Shown piece after piece: positions 17,001 through 26,058 of a stretch of 64,000 nt of DNA; within the stretch, counting starts at the first letter, position 1; every line of letters starts with the position of its first letter. This DNA comes from Candidatus Acidiferrales bacterium. GTDB taxonomy: Bacteria > Acidobacteriota > Terriglobia > Acidiferrales > UBA7541. Location: NCBI GenBank assembly GCA_025451835.1, contig JANWJR010000137.1:1-64000 (forward strand), given 5' to 3'. The notes beneath the pieces are model-generated. The model had not been told where the DNA came from, made no database searches, and worked only from the letters and a program-made list of their open reading frames with translations. The translations under genes were made by a program, and so were the position numbers.

Positions 17001-17151
17001 AGGCGGGCGAATGATGCGTGAAAACTTTGCGCGGGTTCGCCAGCGGGAGAAAGCTGCACAGTAGTTCATGCGCGTAGCGACTAAGGCTCCGAAGGAGCCG
17101 GAGGCAAGAATGAACGGGACCTTCCCGACGCTTGGGAGCGTCCCGTTTTTT
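17001..17151 (+). ncRNA. Candidate independent small RNA, about 150 nt
   Basis: The region is bounded by a near-consensus promoter and an intrinsic terminator and contains several hairpins. GGCGAA (17006-17011) pairs with TTCGCC (17036-17041). CAGC (17041-17044) pairs with GCTG (17053-17056). GGCTCC (17085-17090) pairs with GGAGCC (17094-17099) around a GAA loop. GTTCAT (17064-17069) can pair with ATGAAC (17110-17115), enclosing that hairpin; this pairing overlaps the terminator stem by three bases. No SD-preceded ORF of useful size is present. It does not match the conserved sequences I know for SRP RNA, 6S RNA, tmRNA, RNase P RNA or common riboswitches. Function is unknown. Confidence 0.55.
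17113..17151 (+). terminator. Intrinsic terminator of the candidate small RNA
   Basis: AACGGGAC (17113-17120) pairs perfectly with GTCCCGTT (17140-17147). An inner TCCC/GGGA pairing extends the stem, and T residues follow to 17151. On the opposite strand the T-tract is poor, so it would serve the minus-strand helicase gene weakly at best. Confidence 0.75.
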
Positions 17152-17172
17152 ATTTTGCCCTGATCGCGTACG

Positions 17173-20100
17173 TCATTTATCCGTTGGTCCACCGTTCGAA
17201 CCCGGGCGAATTGGGATCAGTTGCTCGTGAGCGGGGCAAAGCGGCTTGAAGTCGCAATATTTGCAGCCGTAGCCCGCCTTGGGAGCGAATTCGCCCGCGC
17301 GAATCGAATCGGCCACTTCGGCAATTCTCTGCTTTGCCTCCGTCAGAGCCTTTGCATCCCGCGTTGCGGCCACGGCTTCGTTGGTGGTCAGGTTGTAGAA
17401 GATGAGTCTCGCCGGCTCCAGCTCGAGAATTTCCCGCGCCGCCAGCGCATACGCGCTCAACTGAAGATCTGTCGCCGCGTTCTTCGCATCTTTTGCTTTT
17501 CCGGTTTTGTAATCCACGATCTCGACTTCGTTCTTGCTAATCCGGTTCACCTGGTCGATGCGGCCCGTGAGGATCACGTCGTGTTCCAGCGGCAATTCGA
17601 ATCGCTTCTCCTGGAAAAGGACGTCGGCCGGTGCGGCGCTATAAGTTCGATGGAAGGCTTCGAGCTGTTCGCGGCCGGCCTCGCGATATTCCTCCTCGTG
17701 GAATTCGTCGCCGTATCCCGCGGATTGCCATTCACGATCGTAAATCAAGAAAAGTTCTTCGAGCGGCAAGCTCCCGCGCTTGTGAACTTCGCTGACAAAT
17801 TCCTTGATGGTCGTATGCATCACGCTGCCAAACGTCGCACCGGCGTGGGGTCCGGGACGCAGTCCCCACCCGTATTGAAAGAGGTATCGCATCGGGCAGC
17901 GGTCGTATGCGCCGATCGCCGAGGGGCTTAGTTGCAATGGCTCCGGGCGCGGCGGGTGAAACGCCTTGGCCCAGACGGCAACCTGCGAATACGCTCGCGC
18001 GTTGTCGCCGGTTCCTGAACCGAGCAGTTGCACGGGATCCGCTGATTCCGGCGCAGGCCCAGCCGCCTCGACGAGAGCAGGCACGGAGACCTTCGGTCCG
18101 AATTGGTCAGCATCGAAGGTCTTGATCTTCGGATTCATCAAAAAATCATCGAGGAAGAGAGAAGGTTTTTTACGCTTGTTGATGACGGCGGAGAGCGTCA
18201 GATTCTGCCGCGCGCGCGTGAGGGCCACGTAGAAGAGCCGGCGTTCCTCCTGGATTTGAAAATCGCCCGAGGGCTGCTCTTCCTTCATCAGCTCGGGAGG
18301 AAATTCAAACACCGGAGCCCGCGGCTTCGAGGGGAAATCGCTTTTCGAAAGCCGCAGGATAAACACGTGGGGAAATTCGAGCCCTTTCGCTGAATGTACG
18401 GTCATCAATTGTACGGCATCACCCGGAGGTTCTTCTTCGAGGCAAATGTCTCCGCCCGCTTCGTTGAAATAGTGGATATATTCCAGAAAATCGCGAAGAC
18501 GCGTGCCTTCGCTCTTCTTCTCCCAATCGCGGACGAATTGCACGAAGCGTTCCAGATAATGGCGGTCGGCCTCATAGGGAAGCGGCGCGACTTCGAGCGA
18601 TCCGATCAATTCGTTGAGGAGCTCGCTCGCGGACATTTTCCTCGCGCTTTTTCGCAAGCGTTCGAGCATCGAGGCCAGTTCTGCAAGGCGCACTCCCTCG
18701 CGCGTGAACGGAGCTTCGTGCCGCGCCGTTACGATCTCATCGGATAACGGCCGGCGGTGATTCTTCGCCGCCCGTTCGGCTAGGCGCACCAGATCGCGCG
18801 GTTCGAGACCCCAGTATGGGGCTGCGAGCACGCGCGCGCAGGCGACGTTGTCTCCCGGTTCGCCGATCAGGCGGAGATAGGCGAGCAGGTCTCGCACTAG
18901 CGTGCTCGTAAGAATCGAAAGCTTCTTGATGACAAAAGGAATCGACCGCCGCCGAAGCGCTTCCACGAGGTGCGTGCGGTGGGTGTGTTTGCGATAGAGG
19001 ACTGCCACGCTGCGCCAGGGCGCGCCTGCTTCGTGCAGGCGTTCGACCTCCGAGACGACCCAGCAAGCCTCCTCCTCCGGCGCGCCGAATTCGACGACGC
19101 GAACCTTTTCGCCTTCGCGATTCTCCGTGGTCAGCGCCTTCGGCGGCAGCAGCGGCGACCGCTCGTTGTGCGAGATCACTTCCCCGGCCACGCGCAGTAT
19201 CTTTCGGGTCGAGCGGTAATTCCGCGATAGCGAAACGAGAAATTGCTCCGCGGCGGGACCAAGCCTTGGCTCGCGCACGCCGCAAAATCGTTGCAAGAAA
19301 ATTGTGAAGCTGCCGAATGACGCGCCTCGGAAGCGGTAGATTGCCTGGTCGTCGTCTCCGACCGCGACGATGTTGCCGCGCTCCCCCGCCAGCAGCCACA
19401 ACAGTTCGAGCTGCGCGATGTTGGTGTCCTGAAACTCGTCCACCAGGATGTAGCGGAACTGCTCCCGCAGTCGCCGGAGCAATTCGCCCTCGGTGCGGAG
19501 CAATTCCACCGCGTGCATGAGTTGCACGCCGAACGTAAAGAGATTGCGTTCGCGCAGCAATCGGTCGCTGACGCGATAGACGCGCGCCAATTCCTCCTGC
19601 CGCGCGAGCGCGTCTTCCGCGATCGCCAGAGCGTCCGGTTCGAGCGATTTCCTTCGCGCTTCGTGCTTCCGGCGCAACTCCTTGGCGTAACGGTCGTAGT
19701 CGTCGGGCGTCACCAGTTCGTCCTGGCAGCGCGAAAAGAATTTCACGAAATCATTCAGAAACTCGCCGGGGTCTTGCAGTCGCCTGAAGACTTTCAGATC
19801 CAGTTCGGCGATATTGCGACGCAGAAGAATCCAGTGATCGATGTCTTCGAGCGCCTGTATCTCGGGATTCGCCGCGCGGAGCACTTTTTCGAGACAGAAT
19901 TTATGGAAGGTGCTCAGCCACACGCCTTCGGCGCGCTCGCCCATCGCTTTCACGACGCGATACTTCATCTCACCGGCGGCCTTGTCCGTGAACGTGAGGC
20001 CAAGAATGTTTTCGCCGGAAAGATCGGGGTCGGCCTCGAGCAGCGTGCGGATGCGCTCCGTGATGACGCGCGTTTTGCCTGTCCCGGCTCCGGCCACCAC

Positions 20101-20187
20101 AAGCAATGGACCATCGCGGTGCGCGACGGCGATGCGCTGTTCAGCGTTCAGCCCGGGAGCGTCTCTCGTAATTGATTTCGGATTCAT
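17173..20187 (-). CDS. UvrD/PcrA-type helicase fused to an Fe-S PD-(D/E)XK nuclease
   Basis: A 1004-residue protein. The N-terminal part is an SF1A helicase: Walker A GAGTGKT (33-39), DEFQDTN for Walker B, and late motifs LMTVHSAKGLEF and FYVALTRARQNL. After about residue 760 comes a RecB/AddB-like nuclease: YDRCPMRYLFQ, then IVDYKTGKAKD (the D-x-K core), and finally CKYCDFKPLC. The four Cys match the iron-sulfur staple of AddB-type nucleases. It probably acts in recombinational repair or DNA-end processing. It lacks the second helicase or nuclease partner nearby. A TTCGCCTTA element shared with recA and lexA lies upstream, suggesting SOS control. The leader is short and without an SD. Confidence 0.88.
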   Translation of the reverse strand: MNPKSITRDAPGLNAEQRIAVAHRDGPLLVVAGAGTGKTRVITERIRTLLEADPDLSGENILGLTFTDKAAGEMKYRVVKAMGERAEGVWLSTFHKFCLEKVLRAANPEIQALEDIDHWILLRRNIAELDLKVFRRLQDPGEFLNDFVKFFSRCQDELVTPDDYDRYAKELRRKHEARRKSLEPDALAIAEDALARQEELARVYRVSDRLLRERNLFTFGVQLMHAVELLRTEGELLRRLREQFRYILVDEFQDTNIAQLELLWLLAGERGNIVAVGDDDQAIYRFRGASFGSFTIFLQRFCGVREPRLGPAAEQFLVSLSRNYRSTRKILRVAGEVISHNERSPLLPPKALTTENREGEKVRVVEFGAPEEEACWVVSEVERLHEAGAPWRSVAVLYRKHTHRTHLVEALRRRSIPFVIKKLSILTSTLVRDLLAYLRLIGEPGDNVACARVLAAPYWGLEPRDLVRLAERAAKNHRRPLSDEIVTARHEAPFTREGVRLAELASMLERLRKSARKMSASELLNELIGSLEVAPLPYEADRHYLERFVQFVRDWEKKSEGTRLRDFLEYIHYFNEAGGDICLEEEPPGDAVQLMTVHSAKGLEFPHVFILRLSKSDFPSKPRAPVFEFPPELMKEEQPSGDFQIQEERRLFYVALTRARQNLTLSAVINKRKKPSLFLDDFLMNPKIKTFDADQFGPKVSVPALVEAAGPAPESADPVQLLGSGTGDNARAYSQVAVWAKAFHPPRPEPLQLSPSAIGAYDRCPMRYLFQYGWGLRPGPHAGATFGSVMHTTIKEFVSEVHKRGSLPLEELFLIYDREWQSAGYGDEFHEEEYREAGREQLEAFHRTYSAAPADVLFQEKRFELPLEHDVILTGRIDQVNRISKNEVEIVDYKTGKAKDAKNAATDLQLSAYALAAREILELEPARLIFYNLTTNEAVAATRDAKALTEAKQRIAEVADSIRAGEFAPKAGYGCKYCDFKPLCPAHEQLIPIRPGSNGGPTDK

Positions 20188-20207
20188 CGGGCTAGTCGGA
20201 AGTCGAT

Positions 20208-20246
20208 AGTATAACAGAAATCATTGTAGGCGAACGTAAGGCGAAG
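20208..20246 (-). promoter_or_regulatory. Promoter region with a putative SOS box of the UvrD-like gene
   Basis: Reading the minus strand, CTTCGCCTTACGTTC occupies 20246-20232 and is followed by a second TTCGCCTA (20234-20227), making a direct repeat with an 11-base period. A TATACT -10 box lies at 20213-20208, about 20 bases before the start codon. The first element matches the recA (23345-23359) and lexA (36398-36412) upstream elements. Its CTTC-N7-GTTC form recalls the GTTC-N7-GTTC LexA box known in Alphaproteobacteria. Confidence 0.5.
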
Positions 20247-20316
20247 AGCATTCCGAAACCTCTTCGTGGCTCAGAGAATGATGTTCCGCGGGAACTTTGC
20301 TCGGTGGTTGAGTAAT

Positions 20317-20345
20317 TTGCTGGGTTCTTCGGCTGCGCTTATACT
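20317..20345 (+). promoter_or_regulatory. Promoter of the thiolase gene
   Basis: TTGCTG (20317-20322) and TATACT (20340-20345) have a 17-base spacer. The start would be near 20352, giving a leader of about 30 bases that contains the strong AAGGAGG ribosome site before the ATG at 20384. The -35 matches consensus in only its first three bases. Confidence 0.5.
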
Positions 20346-20383
20346 GTGTTTGCGTCCTGTGTGGGCCCGAAGGAGGATTTTCC

Positions 20384-21568
20384 ATGGAACAACCAGTCAT
20401 TCTAAATGCCGTGCGCACGCCGATCGGCAAGTTCATGGGCGGCCTTTCGCCGCTTCAGGCGCCGGAGCTTGGCGCAAAGGTAGTTGCGGAAGTGGTACGC
20501 CGGGCGGGCATTGACGCAAAGGAAGTGGACGAAATCATCATGGGCAACGTGGTGCAAGCCGGACTCGGACAAAATCCGGCGCGGCAAGCCGGCTTGCGAG
20601 GCGGGCTCGACCCTCGCGTGGCCGCGATGACCATCAACAAGGTTTGCGGCTCGGGGCTGAAAGCCGTTGGACTCGCGGCGCAGGCGGTCTCGCTTGGCGA
20701 ATCGGAAGTCGTGATCGCGGGCGGCATGGAGTCCATGTCGAATACTCCCTATCTTCTGAAGGGCGCGCGAACCGGCTACCGCCAAGGCAACAGCGAAATT
20801 TTCGATTCGATGATTACTGATGGCTTATGGGATGTTTACGAAAACTACCACATGGGCCAGACGGCCGAACTCGTGGCCGACAAGTACAAGATTTCGCGCC
20901 AGGAGCAGGATCAATTCGCGCTCGAAAGCCATCGCAAGGCCGTCCGCGCGATCAAGTCGTGCTTTTTTGGCGAGCAGATCGTGCCGGTTGAAATTCCAGC
21001 GAGGAAGGACGGGCCGGTGATCATCAGCAAGGATGAATCGCCGCGCGAAGACACGTCGCTTGAAGCTCTCGGCAAATTGAAGCCCGCGTTTAAGAAGGAC
21101 GGCACCGTTACGGCAGGCAATGCGCCCGGAACGAATGACGGCGCCGCGGCGTTGGTCGTAACCAGCGAGAAAAATGCCTCGCGCATGGGTAAGGCGCCGA
21201 TGGCGCGAATCGTCGCGCAGGCCGTGAGCGGCGTCGAGCCGAAATGGGTAATGATGGCGCCAGTAGAAGCCGTCGAAAAGCTGCTGAAAAAGACGGGATG
21301 GGACCGCGACAAGGATGTTGACCTCTACGAATTGAACGAGGCATTCGCCGTTGCGGCGATTGCCGTCACGCGCGAACTGAAGCTCAACCCCGAAAAAGTG
21401 AACGTGAATGGCGGAGCCGTCGCGCTGGGCCATCCGATCGGCGCATCTGGGGCGCGCGTGCTCATCACGCTTCTTTTTGAAATGCAGCGCCGCAATTTGA
21501 AGCGTGGCATCGCCGCGCTCTGCCTCGGCGGAGGAAACGCGGTCGGTTTAGCCATCGAACGTTACTAG
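20384..21568 (+). CDS. Acetyl-CoA C-acetyltransferase (thiolase)
   Basis: A 394-residue thiolase that condenses two acetyl-CoA to acetoacetyl-CoA or performs the reverse thiolysis. The nucleophile Cys88 is in [11 protein letters not shown]. The C-terminal catalytic His is in [17 protein letters not shown], and the second Cys in [16 protein letters not shown] strong SD (AAGGAGG) precedes the ATG. Together with the 3-hydroxyacyl-CoA dehydrogenase at 22427 it suggests a short-chain acyl-CoA (butyryl-CoA, hydroxybutyrate or beta-oxidation) module. The atoB/phaA/fadA choice cannot be made from sequence alone. Confidence 0.95.
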   Translation: MEQPVILNAVRTPIGKFMGGLSPLQAPELGAKVVAEVVRRAGIDAKEVDEIIMGNVVQAGLGQNPARQAGLRGGLDPRVAAMTINKVCGSGLKAVGLAAQAVSLGESEVVIAGGMESMSNTPYLLKGARTGYRQGNSEIFDSMITDGLWDVYENYHMGQTAELVADKYKISRQEQDQFALESHRKAVRAIKSCFFGEQIVPVEIPARKDGPVIISKDESPREDTSLEALGKLKPAFKKDGTVTAGNAPGTNDGAAALVVTSEKNASRMGKAPMARIVAQAVSGVEPKWVMMAPVEAVEKLLKKTGWDRDKDVDLYELNEAFAVAAIAVTRELKLNPEKVNVNGGAVALGHPIGASGARVLITLLFEMQRRNLKRGIAALCLGGGNAVGLAIERY

Positions 21569-21703
21569 CGGGCGTCGACCGCCAGCACAAATTGCGAAGA
21601 GAGATCTCTTATTTCGCCGCCGGCGTTGAAGCGGATTTTTCAACGGCCTGCTGAATCGTTACTAGCTTCCCAATTTCCATCATCTGAGTTACTCTCCGCT
21701 TTC

Positions 21704-22366
21704 ATGTTCTGCCCAAATTGCAGAGTCGAATATCGTCCCGGATTCAGCGAGTGCTCCGATTGCCAGGTCGCGCTCGTCGAAACTCTTCCGAACAACGGCG
21801 AGGCGCAGGGTCGCGAGGGGAATTCCGCCGATCTGGAGGGTGCCGAAAGGCTTTGGAGTGGCGCTGACCCGCGGGTGCATGCGGCCATCCGCTCCGCGCT
21901 TGACGGCGCGGAAATCCCGTACGAGGCAGAAGCGCCCGGCTCGGCGCTGTTTGGAACTCAGACTTGGGCGTCTTTCGAAATTTGGATTCGAAAGATGGAC
22001 CACGACGCCGCACAGAGGGCCTTGACGGGCATTTTCGGCGACGATACTGGTGAATCCGCGTCCCGCGACGTCTTGCAGCACTCCGATCATCACCTTAATG
22101 CGGCTCTATCGGACGACGAAATGGGCGATGACGAACAAGCCGACGGCATTGTCGAAGATTTCGATCCCGAGGATGCAACCGCCGAAGTCTGGTCCGGTGA
22201 AGACAAGCACGTGGCGCAGATATTGAAGGATTGCCTGCGCGAAAATGGCATCGGATGCGTGATCCGCGAAAACGACAATGGGTCATCCATCAGTGTTCTT
22301 CCATCGTCGGAGACGCGTGCTCGCGAAATCATTCGCGAAGTTGTCGAAAACGCGCCGTCGGAATAA
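21704..22366 (+). CDS. Zinc-ribbon protein with two DUF2007-like repeats
   Basis: A 220-residue protein. The frame is open upstream, but the ATG at 21704 leads straight into a four-Cys zinc ribbon: FCPNCRVEYRPGFSECSDC. Two similar modules follow, the first beginning ERLWSGADPRVHAAIRSAL (about 48-115) and the second AEVWSGEDKHVAQILKDCL (about 160-215). Both resemble the DUF2007 'putative signal-transducing' fold, related to PII-like ferredoxin folds. The linker is acidic. No SD is obvious. It lies between two fatty-acid-type enzymes, but no functional link is shown. Confidence 0.65.
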   Translation: MFCPNCRVEYRPGFSECSDCQVALVETLPNNGEAQGREGNSADLEGAERLWSGADPRVHAAIRSALDGAEIPYEAEAPGSALFGTQTWASFEIWIRKMDHDAAQRALTGIFGDDTGESASRDVLQHSDHHLNAALSDDEMGDDEQADGIVEDFDPEDATAEVWSGEDKHVAQILKDCLRENGIGCVIRENDNGSSISVLPSSETRAREIIREVVENAPSE

Positions 22367-22426
22367 GGGAGCGCCAAGGCACGTTCAATTTTAGGTCCGA
22401 AGACCGGGGCTCCAATCGGTGACGGC

Positions 22427-23284
22427 ATGGAAGAACACACGATCAAGACGGTAGGCGTGCTGGGCGCGGGGACGATGGGCAACGGCATCGCGCACCTGTT
22501 TGCGCGCTCGGGCTACAACGTGATCTTGCGCGATGTCGAGAAGCGTTTTCTCGATCGAGGGCTCGACACGATCGGGGAAAATCTCGATCGCGAAGTAAAA
22601 AAAGGAAAGATCGCGGAGGCCGAGAAGCCTGCGGTGCTTGCGCGTATTCAGCCCTCCACGGACGTGGCCGCACTCGCGACGGCCGATTTCGCCGTCGAAG
22701 CGGTGCCGGAACAGCTCGATTTGAAATTGCGGGTGCTGAAGGACGTGGACGCCGTGCTCCGCCCGGGCGTGATTCTCGCGAGCAATACATCTTCGATTTC
22801 CATCACGCAGCTCGCCGCGCAAACCAGTCGCCCGGAAGATTTCATCGGCATGCACTTCATGAATCCCGTGCCGGTGATGCAACTCGTGGAAGTGATTCGA
22901 GGTCTGGCGACCAGCGACGCGACGTTCCAGGCGACGATGTCGCTCTGCGAAAAGCTCGACAAGAAGCCTGTGGCCGTGAACGACGCGCCGGGATTCGTCT
23001 CAAATCGCGTATTGATGCCCCTGATCAACGAAGCGGCGTTCGCGGTGATGGAAGGCGTGGCCACGCCCGAAGCCGTTGACGCCGTAATGAAAATGGGCAT
23101 GAACCATCCAATGGGCCCGCTCGAACTCGCGGATTTCATCGGATTGGACATCTGCGTAAATATTCTCGAAGTGCTGCAGAAGGGTTTCGGCGACCCGAAA
23201 TATCGCGCTTGCCCGCTGCTCAGGAAATATGTCGCCGCCGGCTGGCTCGGCCGCAAGTCCGGCCGCGGCTTTTATAAGTATTAG
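22427..23284 (+). CDS. 3-hydroxybutyryl-CoA (3-hydroxyacyl-CoA) dehydrogenase
   Basis: A 285-residue NAD-dependent enzyme of the usual stand-alone length. The Rossmann motif VGVLGAGTMGNGIAHLF begins at about residue 9. The catalytic His is in GMHFMNPVPVMQLVEVI near residue 143. The C-terminal helical domain includes NDAPGFVSNRVLMPLINEAA. It oxidises 3-hydroxyacyl-CoA to the 3-ketoacyl form, or the reverse. It follows the thiolase and zinc-ribbon genes on the same strand with short gaps, so one transcript is possible. Confidence 0.93.
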   Translation: MEEHTIKTVGVLGAGTMGNGIAHLFARSGYNVILRDVEKRFLDRGLDTIGENLDREVKKGKIAEAEKPAVLARIQPSTDVAALATADFAVEAVPEQLDLKLRVLKDVDAVLRPGVILASNTSSISITQLAAQTSRPEDFIGMHFMNPVPVMQLVEVIRGLATSDATFQATMSLCEKLDKKPVAVNDAPGFVSNRVLMPLINEAAFAVMEGVATPEAVDAVMKMGMNHPMGPLELADFIGLDICVNILEVLQKGFGDPKYRACPLLRKYVAAGWLGRKSGRGFYKY

Positions 23285-23344
23285 TAGTGAGTGGAGTGCA
23301 GGCCGACAAGTCGATACCCGGGGCTCAAATAGTCTTTGCTTTTT

Positions 23345-23359
23345 GTTCGCCTTATGCTA
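23345..23359 (+). promoter_or_regulatory. Putative LexA operator upstream of recA
   Basis: GTTCGCCTTATGCTA contains a plausible -10 box, TATGCT (23353-23358). The lexA promoter has ATTCGCCTTACACTA in the same relation to its -10 box, and the UvrD-like gene has CTTCGCCTTACGTTC. Shared position and sequence in three DNA-damage genes make LexA the likely binder. The recA start codon is about 100 bases downstream. Confidence 0.55.
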
Positions 23360-23462
23360 GACTGCCACTCCAGAATTGAGCGGGATAGCACGGGACACTC
23401 TTTGGTACACTCTAGCCGCCTGCATCCCGCAGGATACAAAACGAACGCCCTCTCGAGGTGCT

Positions 23463-24569
<1,107 letters not shown>

Positions 24570-24689
24570 GTCAGCGGAGTTCGATCCGAAGAATCGCACC
24601 TAAACAGCGCGCGGGAAGCGTATGTAGCCCCGTGCTTCAAACCAAGCCACGTCATTTTCCCGCAATCGCAGAAAACGCCCTGTCCGACG

Positions 24690-24711
24690 GTACAGGATGT
24701 CCTATCTGTAC
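24690..24711. promoter_or_regulatory. Palindrome GTACAG-N10-CTGTAC, candidate operator
   Basis: GTACAG (24690-24695) and CTGTAC (24706-24711) are perfect inverted half-sites ten bases apart, about 1.5-2 helical turns centre to centre. They lie 14 bases upstream of the -35 of the predicted promoter of the penicillin-binding protein gene, a position typical of an activator or repressor dimer site. Confidence 0.4.
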
Positions 24712-24724
24712 TGTTTGCCCCTGC

Positions 24725-24753
24725 TTAACAGAAACTTAGCCCTCATTTACCAT
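24725..24753 (+). promoter_or_regulatory. Predicted promoter of the penicillin-binding protein gene
   Basis: TTAACA (24725-24730) and TACCAT (24748-24753) are separated by 17 bases. The start would be near 24760, which excludes any coding start before that point. The -10 box matches consensus at four of six positions. Confidence 0.4.
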
Positions 24754-24831
24754 TGCGCCGCACCGTATCAGTTTCTTACACTCATGACCTGGAGCATGTA
24801 TAAGGAAAACAATCTTTTGCGGCCAACGATT

Positions 24832-25923
24832 ATGCTAAGAAAGCCAGCCATACGAGAAGTTATAGCCCTATTTTGTCTTTTATTTGCGGGTGCCATTGGG
24901 ATTGCCTCAGGCGCCCGGCCTCCGAGACGCAGTCATCGCCGGCACGCGCGCGGCGTGCCAAGTTACTCCGACCCAACGCAGTACGATCAAACTCAATTCG
25001 ACGACCCAGTGGTCCGACAGATCGCCGTGAATGCATTGGGGCACGCGAATGGCTCCGTCGTGGCGGTTGATCCGGAAACCGGTCGGATCCTGACGATCGT
25101 TAATCAGAAGATGGCATTTTCGGCGGGTTTCGAACCGTGCTCGACTATCAAGCCGGTGATCGCGCTGGCGGGACTCAAAGAAGGTGTCATCACGCGCGAT
25201 TCCATGATTAAAGTGGGACGCCGCCGCTACGTGGATCTCACCGAGGCAATGGCGCACTCGAACAATGAATTCTTCGCGCAGGTCGGTGCACGGCTTGGTT
25301 TCGCGCGAGTTGAGGAGTACGCCAGGCTTCTGGGCCTGGGCAGTCGTGTCGGGTACAACATTCCCGAAGAGCAGCCGGGGGCGCTCCCGCTTGCACCTCC
25401 CCTTTTCGGCGGCATTGGGCGTATGTCGAGTTTTGGATCGGGCATTCGCATCACGCCGTTTCAGCTCGCGTCGCTTGCTTCGACTCTCGCAAACGGGGGC
25501 ACGGAATATTATTTGCAATACCCGCGCACGGTGGCGGAACGTGAAAATTTCACTCCGCGCGTGAGGCAGCAGCTTAACATCGCTCCGCTGCTGCCCGACC
25601 TTCGAGAGGGAATGCTAGCCGCGGTTCTCTACGGGACTGCGAAGCAAAGCTATGATCCCGATGGCGAGCAGACGCTGGGAAAAACGGGCACATGCAACGA
25701 CGAATCGCTTGGCGGGCGTCTCGGCTGGTTCGTATCGTACGCGGACGAAGCTCATCCCCGCATTGTGGTGGTCGTCCTGATTCGCGGCGGAAGTCGTTAC
25801 GTCAGCGGTCCTCACGCTTCCGAAATTGCAGGCCGAATGTATCGCGAGCTCAGCGTCCGGAATTATTTTGTCGAAGAACCCCGGAATTCGCGGTACGCCG
25901 CTTCCGCAGGCGCCTCCCAATAG
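24832..25923 (+). CDS. Penicillin-binding transpeptidase-domain protein
   Basis: A protein of about 363 residues from the ATG at 24832; in-frame ATGs at 24784 and 24796 are alternatives and none has a clear SD. An N-terminal hydrophobic signal or anchor (VIALFCLLFAGAIGIA) is followed by a basic stretch. The serine transpeptidase motifs are all present: STIK (SxxK, Ser104), SNN (about 143-145) and KTGT (about 290). It lacks the N-terminal dimerisation domain of class B PBPs, so it is a stand-alone penicillin-binding domain, perhaps a D,D-transpeptidase-like or class D beta-lactamase-like enzyme of the periplasm. An M23 peptidase follows, supporting a cell-wall role. Confidence 0.8.
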   Translation: MLRKPAIREVIALFCLLFAGAIGIASGARPPRRSHRRHARGVPSYSDPTQYDQTQFDDPVVRQIAVNALGHANGSVVAVDPETGRILTIVNQKMAFSAGFEPCSTIKPVIALAGLKEGVITRDSMIKVGRRRYVDLTEAMAHSNNEFFAQVGARLGFARVEEYARLLGLGSRVGYNIPEEQPGALPLAPPLFGGIGRMSSFGSGIRITPFQLASLASTLANGGTEYYLQYPRTVAERENFTPRVRQQLNIAPLLPDLREGMLAAVLYGTAKQSYDPDGEQTLGKTGTCNDESLGGRLGWFVSYADEAHPRIVVVVLIRGGSRYVSGPHASEIAGRMYRELSVRNYFVEEPRNSRYAASAGASQ

Positions 25924-26058
25924 ATTCCGCCATACGATCGCGCCGACCCGAGGTTTTGTCGACCGGCGAGACGTTCGCGCGATGACTTGCTCTTTCGCGG
26001 CCTTGCTTCGGTGGGCTATTCTGCGGAAGCCTCAAAAGAGAGCCGGGGCGGCCGGATA

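Noticed and set aside
17001-17151. Identification of the small RNA as 6S, SRP RNA or a riboswitch
   Set aside because: Its ends are not complementary as in 6S, the SRP GGAAGCAGC core is absent, and no gene follows on the same strand for a riboswitch to control.
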